Part shown: one piece after another, positions 36,009 through 43,450 of the stretch | Numbering within the stretch: position 1 is the first letter of the stretch | How the letters are laid out: every line of letters starts with the position of its first letter | Translations under genes and position numbers: made by a program | From: JAAFHB01 sp038236995 | Lineage (GTDB): Bacteria; Bacteroidota; Bacteroidia; Bacteroidales; Prolixibacteraceae | Assembly (NCBI GenBank): GCA_038236995.1 | Contig: JBBRZE010000001.1 | Location: forward strand, 82,194 to 146,193 | DNA: 64,000 bases | Direction of reading: 5' to 3' | Notes under the pieces: model-generated | What the model was told of the DNA's origin: nothing | The model's database searches: none | The model's input: only the letters and a program-made list of their open reading frames with translations

Positions 36009-36166
36009 CCGCTAACATCAGCTACCCATCAAGTTCGGCAGCAGTGGTTTTCGGTGTGCATCTTTAGCTACGCTGATCTTCGATTCCGCTCGGGTTACTT
36101 TTCGGCTTGATCCCGAAGATTCGGGACCCGCAATACGCCTCTGCGTGTAGCTTCCTACGTTACCGG
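36009..36166 (+). repeat. attC-like structured repeat A
   Basis: Starts CCGCTAAC (36009-36016) and ends GTTACCGG (36159-36166), near complements. Inside, AGCTAC near the left is matched by GTAGCT near the right, and TCAAG by CTTGA, giving an imperfect long hairpin with a 16-bp palindrome TCCCGAAGATTCGGGA in the right half. Its right half is about 93% identical by eye to repeat B (8 mismatches in about 113). The size, terminal boxes and position after a cassette gene are those of integron attC sites. Confidence 0.6.
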
Positions 36167-36180
36167 CAAGCAAAATGACA

Positions 36181-36235
36181 CGTGCAACATGAAATATATT
36201 TGCACGCCTCGTGTTTTTATTTGTATATTTGCACG
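36181..36235 (+). promoter_or_regulatory. promoter and operator of the DUF6364-PIN pair
   Basis: Two -7 type elements TATATTTG lie at 36195-36202 and 36224-36231. Each is followed by CACG, giving TTGCACG at 36200-36206 and 36229-36235, while the complement CGTGCAA is at 36181-36187. This makes an inverted repeat overlapping the promoter, a typical autoregulated toxin-antitoxin promoter located inside the cassette. Confidence 0.5.
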
Positions 36236-36265
36236 TATAAATTTAATTGACAAAACACTTGTACC

Positions 36266-36514
36266 ATGAATACAAAATTGACATTGACTATTGAGCAAAC
36301 AATTATCGAAAAGGCAAAGAAATATGCCAATGGTAAAGGTCGTAGTTTATCCGACATTGTTGAGAACTATCTAAAAGCCATAACAAAAGAGGATAATAAT
36401 GAAAGTATCGAACTAACCCCGATTGTACAATCATTAAAAGGTACGTTTAAGGCTCCCAAAAACATCGACTACAAAAAGGAACTTTCCAAAAGACTTACTG
36501 AAAAATATCTTTAG
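36266..36514 (+). CDS. DUF6364-family antitoxin
   Basis: An 82-residue protein: an N-terminal beta-strand MNTKLTLTIEQTIIEKAKKY followed by GKGRSLSDIVENYLK is the ribbon-helix-helix-type DNA-binding part of DUF6364; the C-terminal KNIDYKKELSKRLTEKYL tail would wrap the toxin. It sits 3 bp before a PIN-domain toxin, the usual pairing. It should repress its own promoter through the CGTGCAA repeats upstream. Confidence 0.82.
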   Translation: MNTKLTLTIEQTIIEKAKKYANGKGRSLSDIVENYLKAITKEDNNESIELTPIVQSLKGTFKAPKNIDYKKELSKRLTEKYL

Positions 36515-36517
36515 CAA

Positions 36518-36943
36518 ATGAAAAAAGTTCTTATCGATACTGACGTAATTTTAGACTTCTTTTTTGACAGAAAGCCGTTTTCGGACGATGCTGCAAAAGT
36601 TTTGTCACTATGTGAATCGAGAGAAATTAAAGGCTTCATCACATCTGTGATAATCAGCAATGTGTACTATCTGCTAAGGCAAAACGCTACTCATGAGAAA
36701 GTTATCGAAAAACTAACACAATTAATTACGATTACAGAAGTACTTACAACAGACAAAGATATTATCCTAAAGGCTCTGAACTCGAATTTTAGGGATTTTG
36801 AAGATGCATTGCAAAACTATTCGGCAGAATTAAATGGACATATTGATTTAATTATCACGAGAAATATCAAAGATTTTAAGAACAGCTCTCTTGGAGTAAT
36901 GACTCCAGGAAATTATTTGAAGACAACAATTGCCAGCCGCTAA
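36518..36943 (+). CDS. PIN-domain toxin (VapC-type ribonuclease)
   Basis: A 141-residue PIN domain. Acidic residues that bind magnesium: Asp7 (LIDTDVILD), Asp93/Asp96 (FRDFEDA) and Asp110 (HIDLIITRN), with Asp119 after. PIN toxins cleave tRNA or rRNA. Its stop codon TAA lies inside the left terminal box (CGCTAAC) of repeat B, as is common for the last gene of integron cassettes. Confidence 0.88.
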   Translation: MKKVLIDTDVILDFFFDRKPFSDDAAKVLSLCESREIKGFITSVIISNVYYLLRQNATHEKVIEKLTQLITITEVLTTDKDIILKALNSNFRDFEDALQNYSAELNGHIDLIITRNIKDFKNSSLGVMTPGNYLKTTIASR

Positions 36944-37114
36944 CTTCAGCTACCAGTCAAGTGCGGCCCCGAATACTCGGGATGGTTTTCGGTCCCGCAC
37001 CTGCGGGATCTTTAGCTTCGTTGATCTTCGATTCCGCTCGGGCTGCTTTTCGGCTTGATCCCGAAGATTCGGGACCCGCAATCCGCCCCTGCGTATAGCT
37101 TCCTACGTTAGCGG
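36937..37114 (+). repeat. attC-like structured repeat B
   Basis: Starts CCGCTAAC (36937-36944) and ends GTTAGCGG (37107-37114), exact 8-bp complements. Inner boxes TTCAGCTA and TAGCTTCC pair after spacers of unequal length, and the same TCCCGAAGATTCGGGA palindrome is present. It closes the toxin-antitoxin unit that repeat A opens, so the pair is bracketed by direct copies. Confidence 0.62.
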
Positions 37115-37192
37115 CAAGCGAGCCACCTGCAGTGCGATGGACAATGAAATAGAAAATTGAAGTAAAACATAAAAATAAAAGAAGGAAATCCC

Positions 37193-37690
37193 ATGCAGAA
37201 AAAGTCTTTAGTGGTAATTGACATTCAAAATGACATTACCAAAAACTACAAAGAAATCATTGACAATGTTAATCGGGCAATAGATTGGGCAGTGGAAAAT
37301 GAAATTCATGTCGTTTACATAAAGCATTATAACTTATCTGACGGCACAAGGACTTTCAAACCCAATACTCGTGGGTCTGAATTAGTTTCGGACATGAAAT
37401 TAGTTTCCAAAAACATTTTTGAAAAATCCAAAGGCAACGCATTGACCAGCGATGATTTCGCAGACTTTATCAAAAAAAATGAAATAAGCGAATTTTACAT
37501 TACGGGAGCAGACGCCATTGCCTGTGTGAAATCAACCGTATTTAATATGTGCAAGGAAAATTACAAAGTTACAGTCTTATCAGATTGTATTACGAGTTAT
37601 GATAAAAAGAAAATTGACGAAATGCTGAATTATTACAAAAAAAATGGTAGCGAAATAATTAATTTGAATGACTTGTTAGATTCTAAATAA
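37193..37690 (+). CDS. isochorismatase-like cysteine hydrolase
   Basis: A 165-residue hydrolase of the isochorismatase family. The triad is visible as Asp10 (VVIDIQND), Lys78 (region NIFEKSKGN) and Cys111 (GADAIACVKSTV). Family members hydrolyse amides such as nicotinamide or ureidoacrylate; the substrate here is unknown, and the protein is shorter than nicotinamidases. It is the only gene of the third cassette-like unit, between repeat B and element C. Confidence 0.85.
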   Translation: MQKKSLVVIDIQNDITKNYKEIIDNVNRAIDWAVENEIHVVYIKHYNLSDGTRTFKPNTRGSELVSDMKLVSKNIFEKSKGNALTSDDFADFIKKNEISEFYITGADAIACVKSTVFNMCKENYKVTVLSDCITSYDKKKIDEMLNYYKKNGSEIINLNDLLDSK

Positions 37691-37692
37691 AA

Positions 37693-37795
37693 ATGCCAGC
37701 TGCCAATAAATAGGACTTCATGTGGTCTGCAAGACCCAACTTGAAGCCCCGGTTGCACGAAATCCGCTACCGAACTGCACGGCTCGCGTTAGATA
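37693..37795 (+). repeat. attC-like element C
   Basis: A hairpin with arms GGACTTCATGTGGTCT and AGACCCAACTTGAAGCC (imperfect) lies just after the hydrolase gene, and the unit ends GCGTTAGAT (37787-37795), which fits the attC core GTTRRRY. Element D at 39438 shares the same hairpin. The left core box is not clear. Confidence 0.45.
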
Positions 37796-38168
37796 TTTAG
37801 GGGGATTCAATAATTCAGGTGCATTTCGGTCGGCAGTTAACGGATTATTTGCGGTAGTTGCAATTCATTTCTGAATAGACCCTGGATTTGTAATCTTTTT
37901 ATTTTAATGTTCAATCACTATTGCCCTGCAGGATTTCCTTGCAAACCACAATTTTAATATCAACTGAAAACAGCGCCTTCGGGAGATCGAAGCATTTTAA
38001 AAATCGTGTAAATGCCGGATTGAAGTACCGCAAAAAAAATATTTGAAATTATTATTCAGTTTTTCGAAACTTTTATCTTCAGTATCTGTATAACGGCATA
38101 ACTAACATTAATAATATTCAAATAAATATTTCATTTTCATTTTTAATTAACCTGTAAATCATAAAATT
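37796..38168. other. intergenic DNA upstream of the amber-interrupted gene
   Basis: About 370 bp of AT-rich sequence with no gene and no convincing motif. It follows the last attC-like end and so may be outside the cassette array. Confidence 0.35.
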
Positions 38169-38912
38169 ATGGCAACAAGATTCGAAATGGGCCATGCAAA
38201 AAATGTGGCCAACTTTGATGTTTTAATCGCCTTTGTGCTGAGTAAGCTCACAGTTTTCAAACCATCGAAAAGCGCTATCCAGCTTCCGTCGTTGCAGAAC
38301 GTTTCCCAAAACGCAAAAAATGCAATGAAAGTTGTATTTGATGCCTTTTCGGTTAACAGTGGTGCTATTGCGGCACGAAAAATAGCGTTCGCCACATTCA
38401 GCCAGCTGATTACAAGGGTCATTAATTAGCTTGAATCAACTGATACCTCCAGTGTGGTTGACGATCAGGCAAGAACAATTGTCCGGAAACTGCGGGGGTC
38501 AAGGGCGACTCCTAAAAAAACAGCCGAAGAAAAGAAAGCCCTTGAAGCTCAAGGCAAGGTAGTTAATGAAATATCTAACGCCCAGTTGGGATTCGATGAC
38601 CGCGTAGCCAATTTCGACAAGCTTATAAGCCTTTTAGCAAGTATACCTCTTTATACTCCAAACGAACCGGATTTACAAGTTGCCGGATTGACCGCATACT
38701 ACAAAAATTTAAAAACATTGAACGATGCCGTAGTCAGCACCCATCAGCGTTTTGATAATGCAATGCTGTTAAGACACGAAGTTTTCTATCAGCAAAATTC
38801 CGGCCTTGTCGATCTGGCATTGGATACAAAATCTTATATTAGATCACTGTTTGGAGCCTCCAGCGCCCAATACAAGCAAATATCAAAATTAAGATTTAGC
38901 GTAATTAAGTAA
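38169..38912 (+). pseudogene. unknown helical protein gene interrupted by one in-frame TAG
   Basis: One frame of 248 codons runs from the ATG at 38169 to the TAA at 38910-38912 with a single TAG at 38427-38429. The first part reads MATRFEMGHAKNVANFDVLI and ends SQLITRVIN; the second continues LESTDTSSVVDDQARTIVRK and ends KLRFSVIK. Both halves look coding and soluble, mostly helical. I do not recognise the family. One base change (for example AAG or CAG to TAG) would explain it. The terminator just downstream fits a real gene. Confidence 0.6.
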
Positions 38913-38969
38913 TAAATTCAAACTGATTCTGTGATTTTTAAATATACTGGTGCATTTGTCTATTTGTAA

Positions 38970-39004
38970 GCTGCGGTTGTATTTCGTCAACCGCGGCTTT
39001 TTTT
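38970..39004 (+). terminator. intrinsic terminator
   Basis: GCTGCGGTTG and CAACCGCGGC pair (38970-38979 with 38988-38997) followed by seven T, about 60 bp after the amber-interrupted gene. Confidence 0.8.
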
Positions 39005-39028
39005 ATACCATTTGAGCTCTTCATTTGG

Positions 39029-39435
39029 TGACCTGTGAGGAACAAATGATCGGCTTACACGTTTAACCAACTTACCTCAACATCGATTTGAATGGTCACC
39101 GTACATTCTTTAATAACGACCTGCGAGATTATAATGGTCACCTTACATTCTTTAATAACGACCTGCGAGATTATAATGATCACCTTACATTCTTTAACAG
39201 CGACCTGCGAGATTATAATGATCACCTTACATCCTTTAATAATGACCTGCGAGATTGTAATGATCACCTTGCATCCTTTAATAATGACCTGCGAGATTGT
39301 AATGATCACCTTGCATCCTTTAATAATGACCTGCGAGATTATAATAATCGCCTGACATCAACGAATTGCGACCTGCGATGAACAAATGATCGGCTTACAC
39401 TTTTGAATAACGAACTTACCTCATATAATGAACTG
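39029..39435 (+). repeat. 42-bp tandem repeat array with degenerate flanks
   Basis: Six to seven copies of a 42-bp unit (for example 39091-39132) follow one another without spacers. In frame they give a 14-residue repeat NDHLTFFNNDLRDY (97 codons from a TTG at 39088 to a stop at 39379-39381). All other frames are open too, because the unit has no stop. Degenerate copies flank the array: GAACAAATGATCGGCTTACA occurs on both sides (near 39038 and 39380). After the stop the frame continues as TNDRLTLLNNELTSYNELR, showing decay. It may be part of a lost repeat protein gene or a minisatellite. Confidence 0.7.
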
Positions 39436-39437
39436 CG

Positions 39438-39505
39438 GGGAATAAGTAAGGCTTCGTGTGGTTGAGGCACGAGACCCCAACATGAAGCCTAACTTATTAT
39501 CGGGC
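39438..39505 (+). repeat. hairpin element D, related to element C
   Basis: AATAAGTAAGGCTTCGTGTG pairs with the complementary CCCCAACATGAAGCCTAACT region around a short loop. Both the sequence and the hairpin resemble element C (shared AATAA-TA-G-CTTC-TGTGGT pattern). It lies between the 42-bp array and the DUF2975 genes. Confidence 0.5.
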
Positions 39506-39654
39506 ATTGCAGGACAGCGATACGACCAAAGACAGCAGAACGCCACTTCGCATTCAGACTTCTGCAACGAAGGTTAAATCGACAATTTTCACAGACATCA
39601 ATTATAACTGGGGCGTAGCTGACGAAAATATTATTTGATAAAAGACATATATTT
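39506..39654. other. intergenic DNA before the DUF2975 genes
   Basis: About 150 bp, no gene. GTTAAAT at 39573-39579 would fit an attC right core box, but a 7-base match is weak evidence. Confidence 0.25.
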
Positions 39655-39655
39655 A

Positions 39656-39685
39656 TTGCTTATCAACAAATATTTATTATCTTTG
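39656..39685 (+). promoter_or_regulatory. putative Bacteroidota promoter of the DUF2975/HTH genes
   Basis: TTG at 39656-39658 and TATCTTTG at 39678-39685 with a 19-bp spacer match the -33/-7 consensus, 24 bp before the ATG at 39709. Confidence 0.5.
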
Positions 39686-39708
39686 CGATGTCAATTTAAA
39701 ATTTAGCA

Positions 39709-40248
39709 ATGATGTCAAAAACAAATAACCTGGTATTTAAAGGCTTACATATTGTGGCCTGGGTCATCTTTGTTGGCTTGTGTATTGAAGCCGGTGGCTT
39801 GATCGTAAATTTCTTTTTCAGTCTGTATAGACCTGATTTTGTCCAAAATCTTTATCAAAAGTTGGACTTAAGCAAAATGTATGAAGAGAGTAAAATGGTT
39901 TTTTTCGGTATCTATGGCTTTATCATTACCATTTCAATTTTAAAAGCTGTCCTTTTTTACATCGTTATCAGACTTATGCATAAAATGGATCTGTCAAAAC
40001 CGTTCAACACTTTTGTTTCATGACAAATTTTACTAATTGGTTACTACACGCTTTCAATTGGAGTGTTAAGTCACATTGCCAGACAGGTAACGATTAGTTT
40101 AACACATTTCGGTTTTGTTCCCGAAACCTTAAACCAATTTTGGACAGACAGTCAGGCATTTATTTTGATGGGAGCTGTAATTTATATTATTGCAATTATT
40201 TTCAAAAAAGGAGTTGATATACAGAACGAAAATGATTTAACTGTTTAA
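39709..40248 (+). pseudogene. DUF2975 membrane protein gene interrupted by one in-frame TGA
   Basis: One frame of 180 codons is open except for a TGA at 40021-40023. The first part (104 codons) has two or three membrane helices and ends DLSKPFNTFVS; the frame continues QILLIGYYTLSIGVLSHIAR and ends KGVDIQNENDLTV, the DUF2975 C-terminal signature also seen in the intact paralogue at 40281. A CGA-to-TGA change would explain the stop. The gene is probably inactive. Confidence 0.8.
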
Positions 40249-40280
40249 GCAATGGCAATTAAAAAACAAGTTAGAAACAG

Positions 40281-40760
40281 ATGAAAAAAATTTCAACCGT
40301 ATTTCTTCAGTCAGTCATAGTGCTTATCGGCATTGTAGCACTTGCCATTTTGATTCGGGTTCCCTTAACTGAGGGAAGAGCCACAAACTTAGACTTGTTC
40401 AGCATTTACGCTGACCCGTTTATCTTGTATGTTTACGCAGCATCAATCGCTTTTTTTATATCGCTTTACAAAGCATTCAAATTACTTGGTTACATCGGAC
40501 ATAATAAAGTATTCTCATCAAACTCTGTCAGGACTTTGAGGAGTATAAAGTATTGTGCAATCGTACTAAGTATTTTAATTGTGGCGGCAGGACTATTCAT
40601 AAGGATATTCCATAGTAAAGAAGACGACCCTGCGGGTTTTCTTGCTATTTGTATCGTAACAACTTTTGCTTCTATCGTAGTTGCAACTGCTGCGGCAATA
40701 TTTGAAAAATTATTGCAAAATGCCGTAGATATGAAATCTGAAAATGACTTAACAATTTAA
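40281..40760 (+). CDS. DUF2975 membrane protein
   Basis: A 159-residue protein with four membrane helices (about 8-26, 46-64, 93-112, 124-145) and the family C-terminus NAVDMKSENDLTI, directly followed (3 bp) by a small HTH gene. DUF2975 proteins paired with YozG-like regulators are widespread in Bacteroidota and Firmicutes, with unknown function. It is a paralogue of the interrupted copy just upstream. Confidence 0.85.
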   Translation: MKKISTVFLQSVIVLIGIVALAILIRVPLTEGRATNLDLFSIYADPFILYVYAASIAFFISLYKAFKLLGYIGHNKVFSSNSVRTLRSIKYCAIVLSILIVAAGLFIRIFHSKEDDPAGFLAICIVTTFASIVVATAAAIFEKLLQNAVDMKSENDLTI

Positions 40761-40763
40761 GCT

Positions 40764-40991
40764 ATGCCAATTATTGCAAACTTAGACGTGATGATGGCAA
40801 AGCGAAAAATGTCACTAAATGAACTTTCTGACAAAGTTGGTCTGACTTTATCGAACCTTTCAATATTAAAGACCGGTAAAGCAAAGGCGATCAGATTTAG
40901 CACTTTAGAAGCAATTTGTAGCGTATTGGAATGCCAACCAGGCGATATTCTCGAATATGTAAATGACAAAGAAAAAACAACGGACCGCTAA
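40764..40991 (+). CDS. YozG-like helix-turn-helix regulator
   Basis: A 75-residue Cro/C1-type DNA-binding protein: RKMSLNELSDKVGLTLSNLS is the HTH, then LKTGKAKAIRFSTLEAICSV and LECQPGDILEYV. This is the whole domain, as in YozG. It probably regulates the DUF2975 genes it follows. Its stop codon lies in CGCTAAC, the same box that starts repeats A and B. Confidence 0.88.
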   Translation: MPIIANLDVMMAKRKMSLNELSDKVGLTLSNLSILKTGKAKAIRFSTLEAICSVLECQPGDILEYVNDKEKTTDR

Positions 40992-41044
40992 CAGCAAAAT
41001 ACGCTCAGGTCGGACAGCCAACTTCGTTGACAGATAGACAGGGA

Positions 41045-41205
41045 TTCATTGATCGTATTTCGCTTGCTTCAGGCAACGGATACAATTGATTTGGCCAGAT
41101 TTCTTTTGCAAAATGATAAATTAGTGATTGCAGTAAATCGTATTTATTACGAATGTATGATGCTTTAACAGCTTTCGGATTAAAATCGAATCTTTGAATT
41201 GCAAA
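41045..41205 (+). pseudogene. remnant of a HEPN-domain gene
   Basis: From 41052 one frame reads IVFRLLQATDTIDLARFLL, QNDKLVIAVNRIYYECMM and then a stop; two bases over, the frame continues ALTAFGLKSNL and stops. AVNRIYYECM-ALTA is the hallmark second-helix region of HEPN-domain proteins (NRxYY). No start or full domain exists, so it is a frameshifted fragment of a HEPN toxin-like gene. Confidence 0.5.
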
Positions 41206-41231
41206 TCAAATGTCTGATACTTATTCAAAAA

Positions 41232-42098
41232 CTAGGGACGGTAGGTTTTACTCATTGAAGTTGGTGTACAAAGTATAAAATTGGCAAGGTCGAAGTTTTC
41301 CTTGTCAAGTTCCTCAATGTTGTCCTGCTCCGTTGATCCAATTGTCAATATTTTTAAGGCAGGATTGGATTTTTTGAGATACCATTCGATTCCCTGATGG
41401 TGGTCGCTGTGATAAGAGCCGTTGAAGTGAATCAGCGTTTTCCCGGTAGAAAAATTTTTCAAAATAAAGTAAGCCATTGTGGCATCTTTAATCGCCTGCG
41501 ATTTGGGAAGGTTTTGTCCTCCATGACCTTTGGCCTGATTGAAAATGTCTTTATAGCATGTCAGTGTGCTATCATATTGGATAGGAAGCGGAGCAATCCA
41601 TCTTGCAGCTTCCCCGTTTATGCTATCCAATTTCTCCAATCCTCTGCTGTAAACCATATTGGCATAACGTCTTGGAATATTTGCGGCGACAAATCTTAGT
41701 TTGTTTTTCTTTGCGAAATCCAATAAAGGTTTATAATCGTTTGGAAAGTTTGTCCAAAGCTTGGCCTCGTCTTTCAGCGTCTTTTCTGAAACAGCACCAG
41801 AGAGATATTCATCGACAATTATTTGATCATCAGACTCAAACATTTCGGCAGCCAGAATAAGATTTTCCTTTTTATCGGAGTAGAGGTCTTTGGTCAGTTC
41901 CTGTTCCAGCCAATGATCAATAGGATTGTCGTGCAACTCGCCAAAGAGAATTATATTGGCTTCTTTTGCAGCTTCCAGAAGTTTACTGTAATTGACTTCT
42001 TTCCCTTTTTCGTCAAACAACTGATATGCTTTTTTATCACTCTTGAAAGCTAATAGTGTGATTAACACTAAACTCAATAGTATGTATTTTTTTATCAT
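41232..42098 (-). CDS. ChaN-like haem-binding family protein
   Basis: A 288-residue protein with an N-terminal signal or anchor (KKYILLSLVLITLLAF) and a ChaN/Tiki fold: ANIILFGELHDNPIDHWLEQ, AAEMFESDDQIIVDEYLSG, AANIPRRYANMVYS and the C-terminal FNGSYHSDHHQGIEWYL. The GELHDN and SYHSDHHQG motifs match ChaN-type proteins, some of which bind haem or act in iron uptake. Likely periplasmic; substrate unclear. Confidence 0.85.
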   Translation of the reverse strand: MIKKYILLSLVLITLLAFKSDKKAYQLFDEKGKEVNYSKLLEAAKEANIILFGELHDNPIDHWLEQELTKDLYSDKKENLILAAEMFESDDQIIVDEYLSGAVSEKTLKDEAKLWTNFPNDYKPLLDFAKKNKLRFVAANIPRRYANMVYSRGLEKLDSINGEAARWIAPLPIQYDSTLTCYKDIFNQAKGHGGQNLPKSQAIKDATMAYFILKNFSTGKTLIHFNGSYHSDHHQGIEWYLKKSNPALKILTIGSTEQDNIEELDKENFDLANFILCTPTSMSKTYRP

Positions 42099-42240
42099 CG
42101 TTAGTTTTGTTAATTTTTCCGGAAGCCAAAGATAAGGAAGTTTACATACGCAAAGACTAAATTTGGCGTTAAAGAAAGCAATGATTATTTTAGCATAAAA
42201 TCAGGTTATTGTTGAAGTTGTCTAATTAAGAATATCAGTG

Positions 42241-43302
42241 ATGTCAAAACTCTTTTCTCCACTCATAATCAAGGGTATTGAATTTAAGAACCGGATCGTC
42301 ATTTCTCCCATGTGCCAGTACTCTGCTGTCGATGGATTTGCAAACGACTGGCATTTAGTGCATTTGGGTAGCCGTGCTGTTGGCGGTGCCGCGTTAATCA
42401 TCCAGGAAGCAACAGCCGTTGCTGCAGATGGTAGAATCACACCGGCCGATGCTGGTTTATATAAAGATGAGCATGTTGAGAAGTGGCAACAGATTACCAA
42501 ATTTATACATGAACAGGGTGCCTTGGCAGGAATTCAATTGGCGCATGCAGGAAGAAAAGCAAGCTGCGCCGTTCCGTGGAAAGGCAGTCGCCAATTGAAA
42601 GAAAAAGAGGGGGGATGGCAAACGATTGCCCCTTCAGCAGTTGCTTTTAATCCTGAAGATGAAGCTCCAAACGCATTGGAAAAAGATAGCATACAAACAG
42701 TAATTGCCGACTTTAAAAGTGCAGCTCAACGAGCTGTTCGAGCCGGATATAAAGTGATAGAAATACATGCGGCACATGGTTATTTGATTCACCAGTTTCT
42801 TTCTCCCCTTAGCAACCACCGAACGGATAACTATGGTGGAAGTTTCGAAAACAGGATACGTCTGTTACTGGAAATTGTGGCGGCTATACAAACCGTCTGG
42901 CCCCAGAACCTTCCATTGTTTGTGCGAATTTCTGCGACCGATTGGGTCGATGGGGGATGGAATATCAATGATGCCATACAACTTTCTGCTAAACTTAAAA
43001 AGGCAGGTGTTGACCTGATAGATTGTTCTTCAGGCGGATTGGTCCCTTATGCTAAAATTCCATGGAGACCTGGTTACCAGGTTGCTTTTGCAGAAAGAAT
43101 AAAAAAGGAGGCAAGTATTCTCACAAGTGCGGTTGGATTGATAACTGAAGTGGAGCAGGCAGAACATATCCTTAAAAAGGGAGAGGCAGATCTGGTTTTA
43201 ATTGGAAGGGAGTCGCTCCGGGAACCCTATTTTGCACTGCAGGCAGCAGATCTTTTAGGTGATGAAATATCCTGGCCACTTCAATATTTAAGATCCAGGT
43301 AG
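42241..43302 (+). CDS. Old Yellow Enzyme family NADH:flavin oxidoreductase (YqjM-like)
   Basis: A 353-residue TIM-barrel flavoenzyme; the ATG at 42241 is used, as the GTG one codon before is less likely. PMCQYSAVDGFANDWH contains the redox-tuning Cys25 and Tyr27 of the YqjM subclass, and IQLAHAGRKAS, VIEIHAAHGYLIHQFLSP and SNHRTDNYGG complete the FMN and substrate motifs. It reduces activated C=C bonds with NAD(P)H, often in electrophile stress. Substrate not known. Confidence 0.92.
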   Translation: MSKLFSPLIIKGIEFKNRIVISPMCQYSAVDGFANDWHLVHLGSRAVGGAALIIQEATAVAADGRITPADAGLYKDEHVEKWQQITKFIHEQGALAGIQLAHAGRKASCAVPWKGSRQLKEKEGGWQTIAPSAVAFNPEDEAPNALEKDSIQTVIADFKSAAQRAVRAGYKVIEIHAAHGYLIHQFLSPLSNHRTDNYGGSFENRIRLLLEIVAAIQTVWPQNLPLFVRISATDWVDGGWNINDAIQLSAKLKKAGVDLIDCSSGGLVPYAKIPWRPGYQVAFAERIKKEASILTSAVGLITEVEQAEHILKKGEADLVLIGRESLREPYFALQAADLLGDEISWPLQYLRSR

Positions 43303-43450
43303 TTGTAATCTGAATTTATATCTGATCGTAAAAGTATATAACTTAAAATAGTCACTGCTGGCACCGACCCTTACTACTATCTGAGAATAACCGATCGTTT
43401 CAACTGTCCGTAACGGGCTAGGTAAACTACATGAGGGTTTGAAATAATGA

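Noticed and set aside
38159..38422. 87-codon minus-strand ORF opposite the amber-interrupted gene
   Set aside because: Shadow frame of the plus-strand gene, whose two halves and terminator support the plus strand.
39091..39381. Possible CRISPR array because of regular repeats
   Set aside because: The 42-bp units are contiguous, with no spacers, and vary by point changes; this is a tandem repeat.
26033..40023. Stop-codon reassignment or selenocysteine/pyrrolysine as cause of the three in-frame stops
   Set aside because: The three stops are TAA, TAG and TGA, while intact genes in the window end normally with each of them (for example TAG of the activase, TGA of the sigma factor at 20414, TAA of the PIN toxin). 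No recoding element was seen after the TGA.
35021..41231. Integron integrase, transposase or phage genes in the accessory region
   Set aside because: All frames were read; no tyrosine recombinase, DDE transposase or phage structural gene was recognised.
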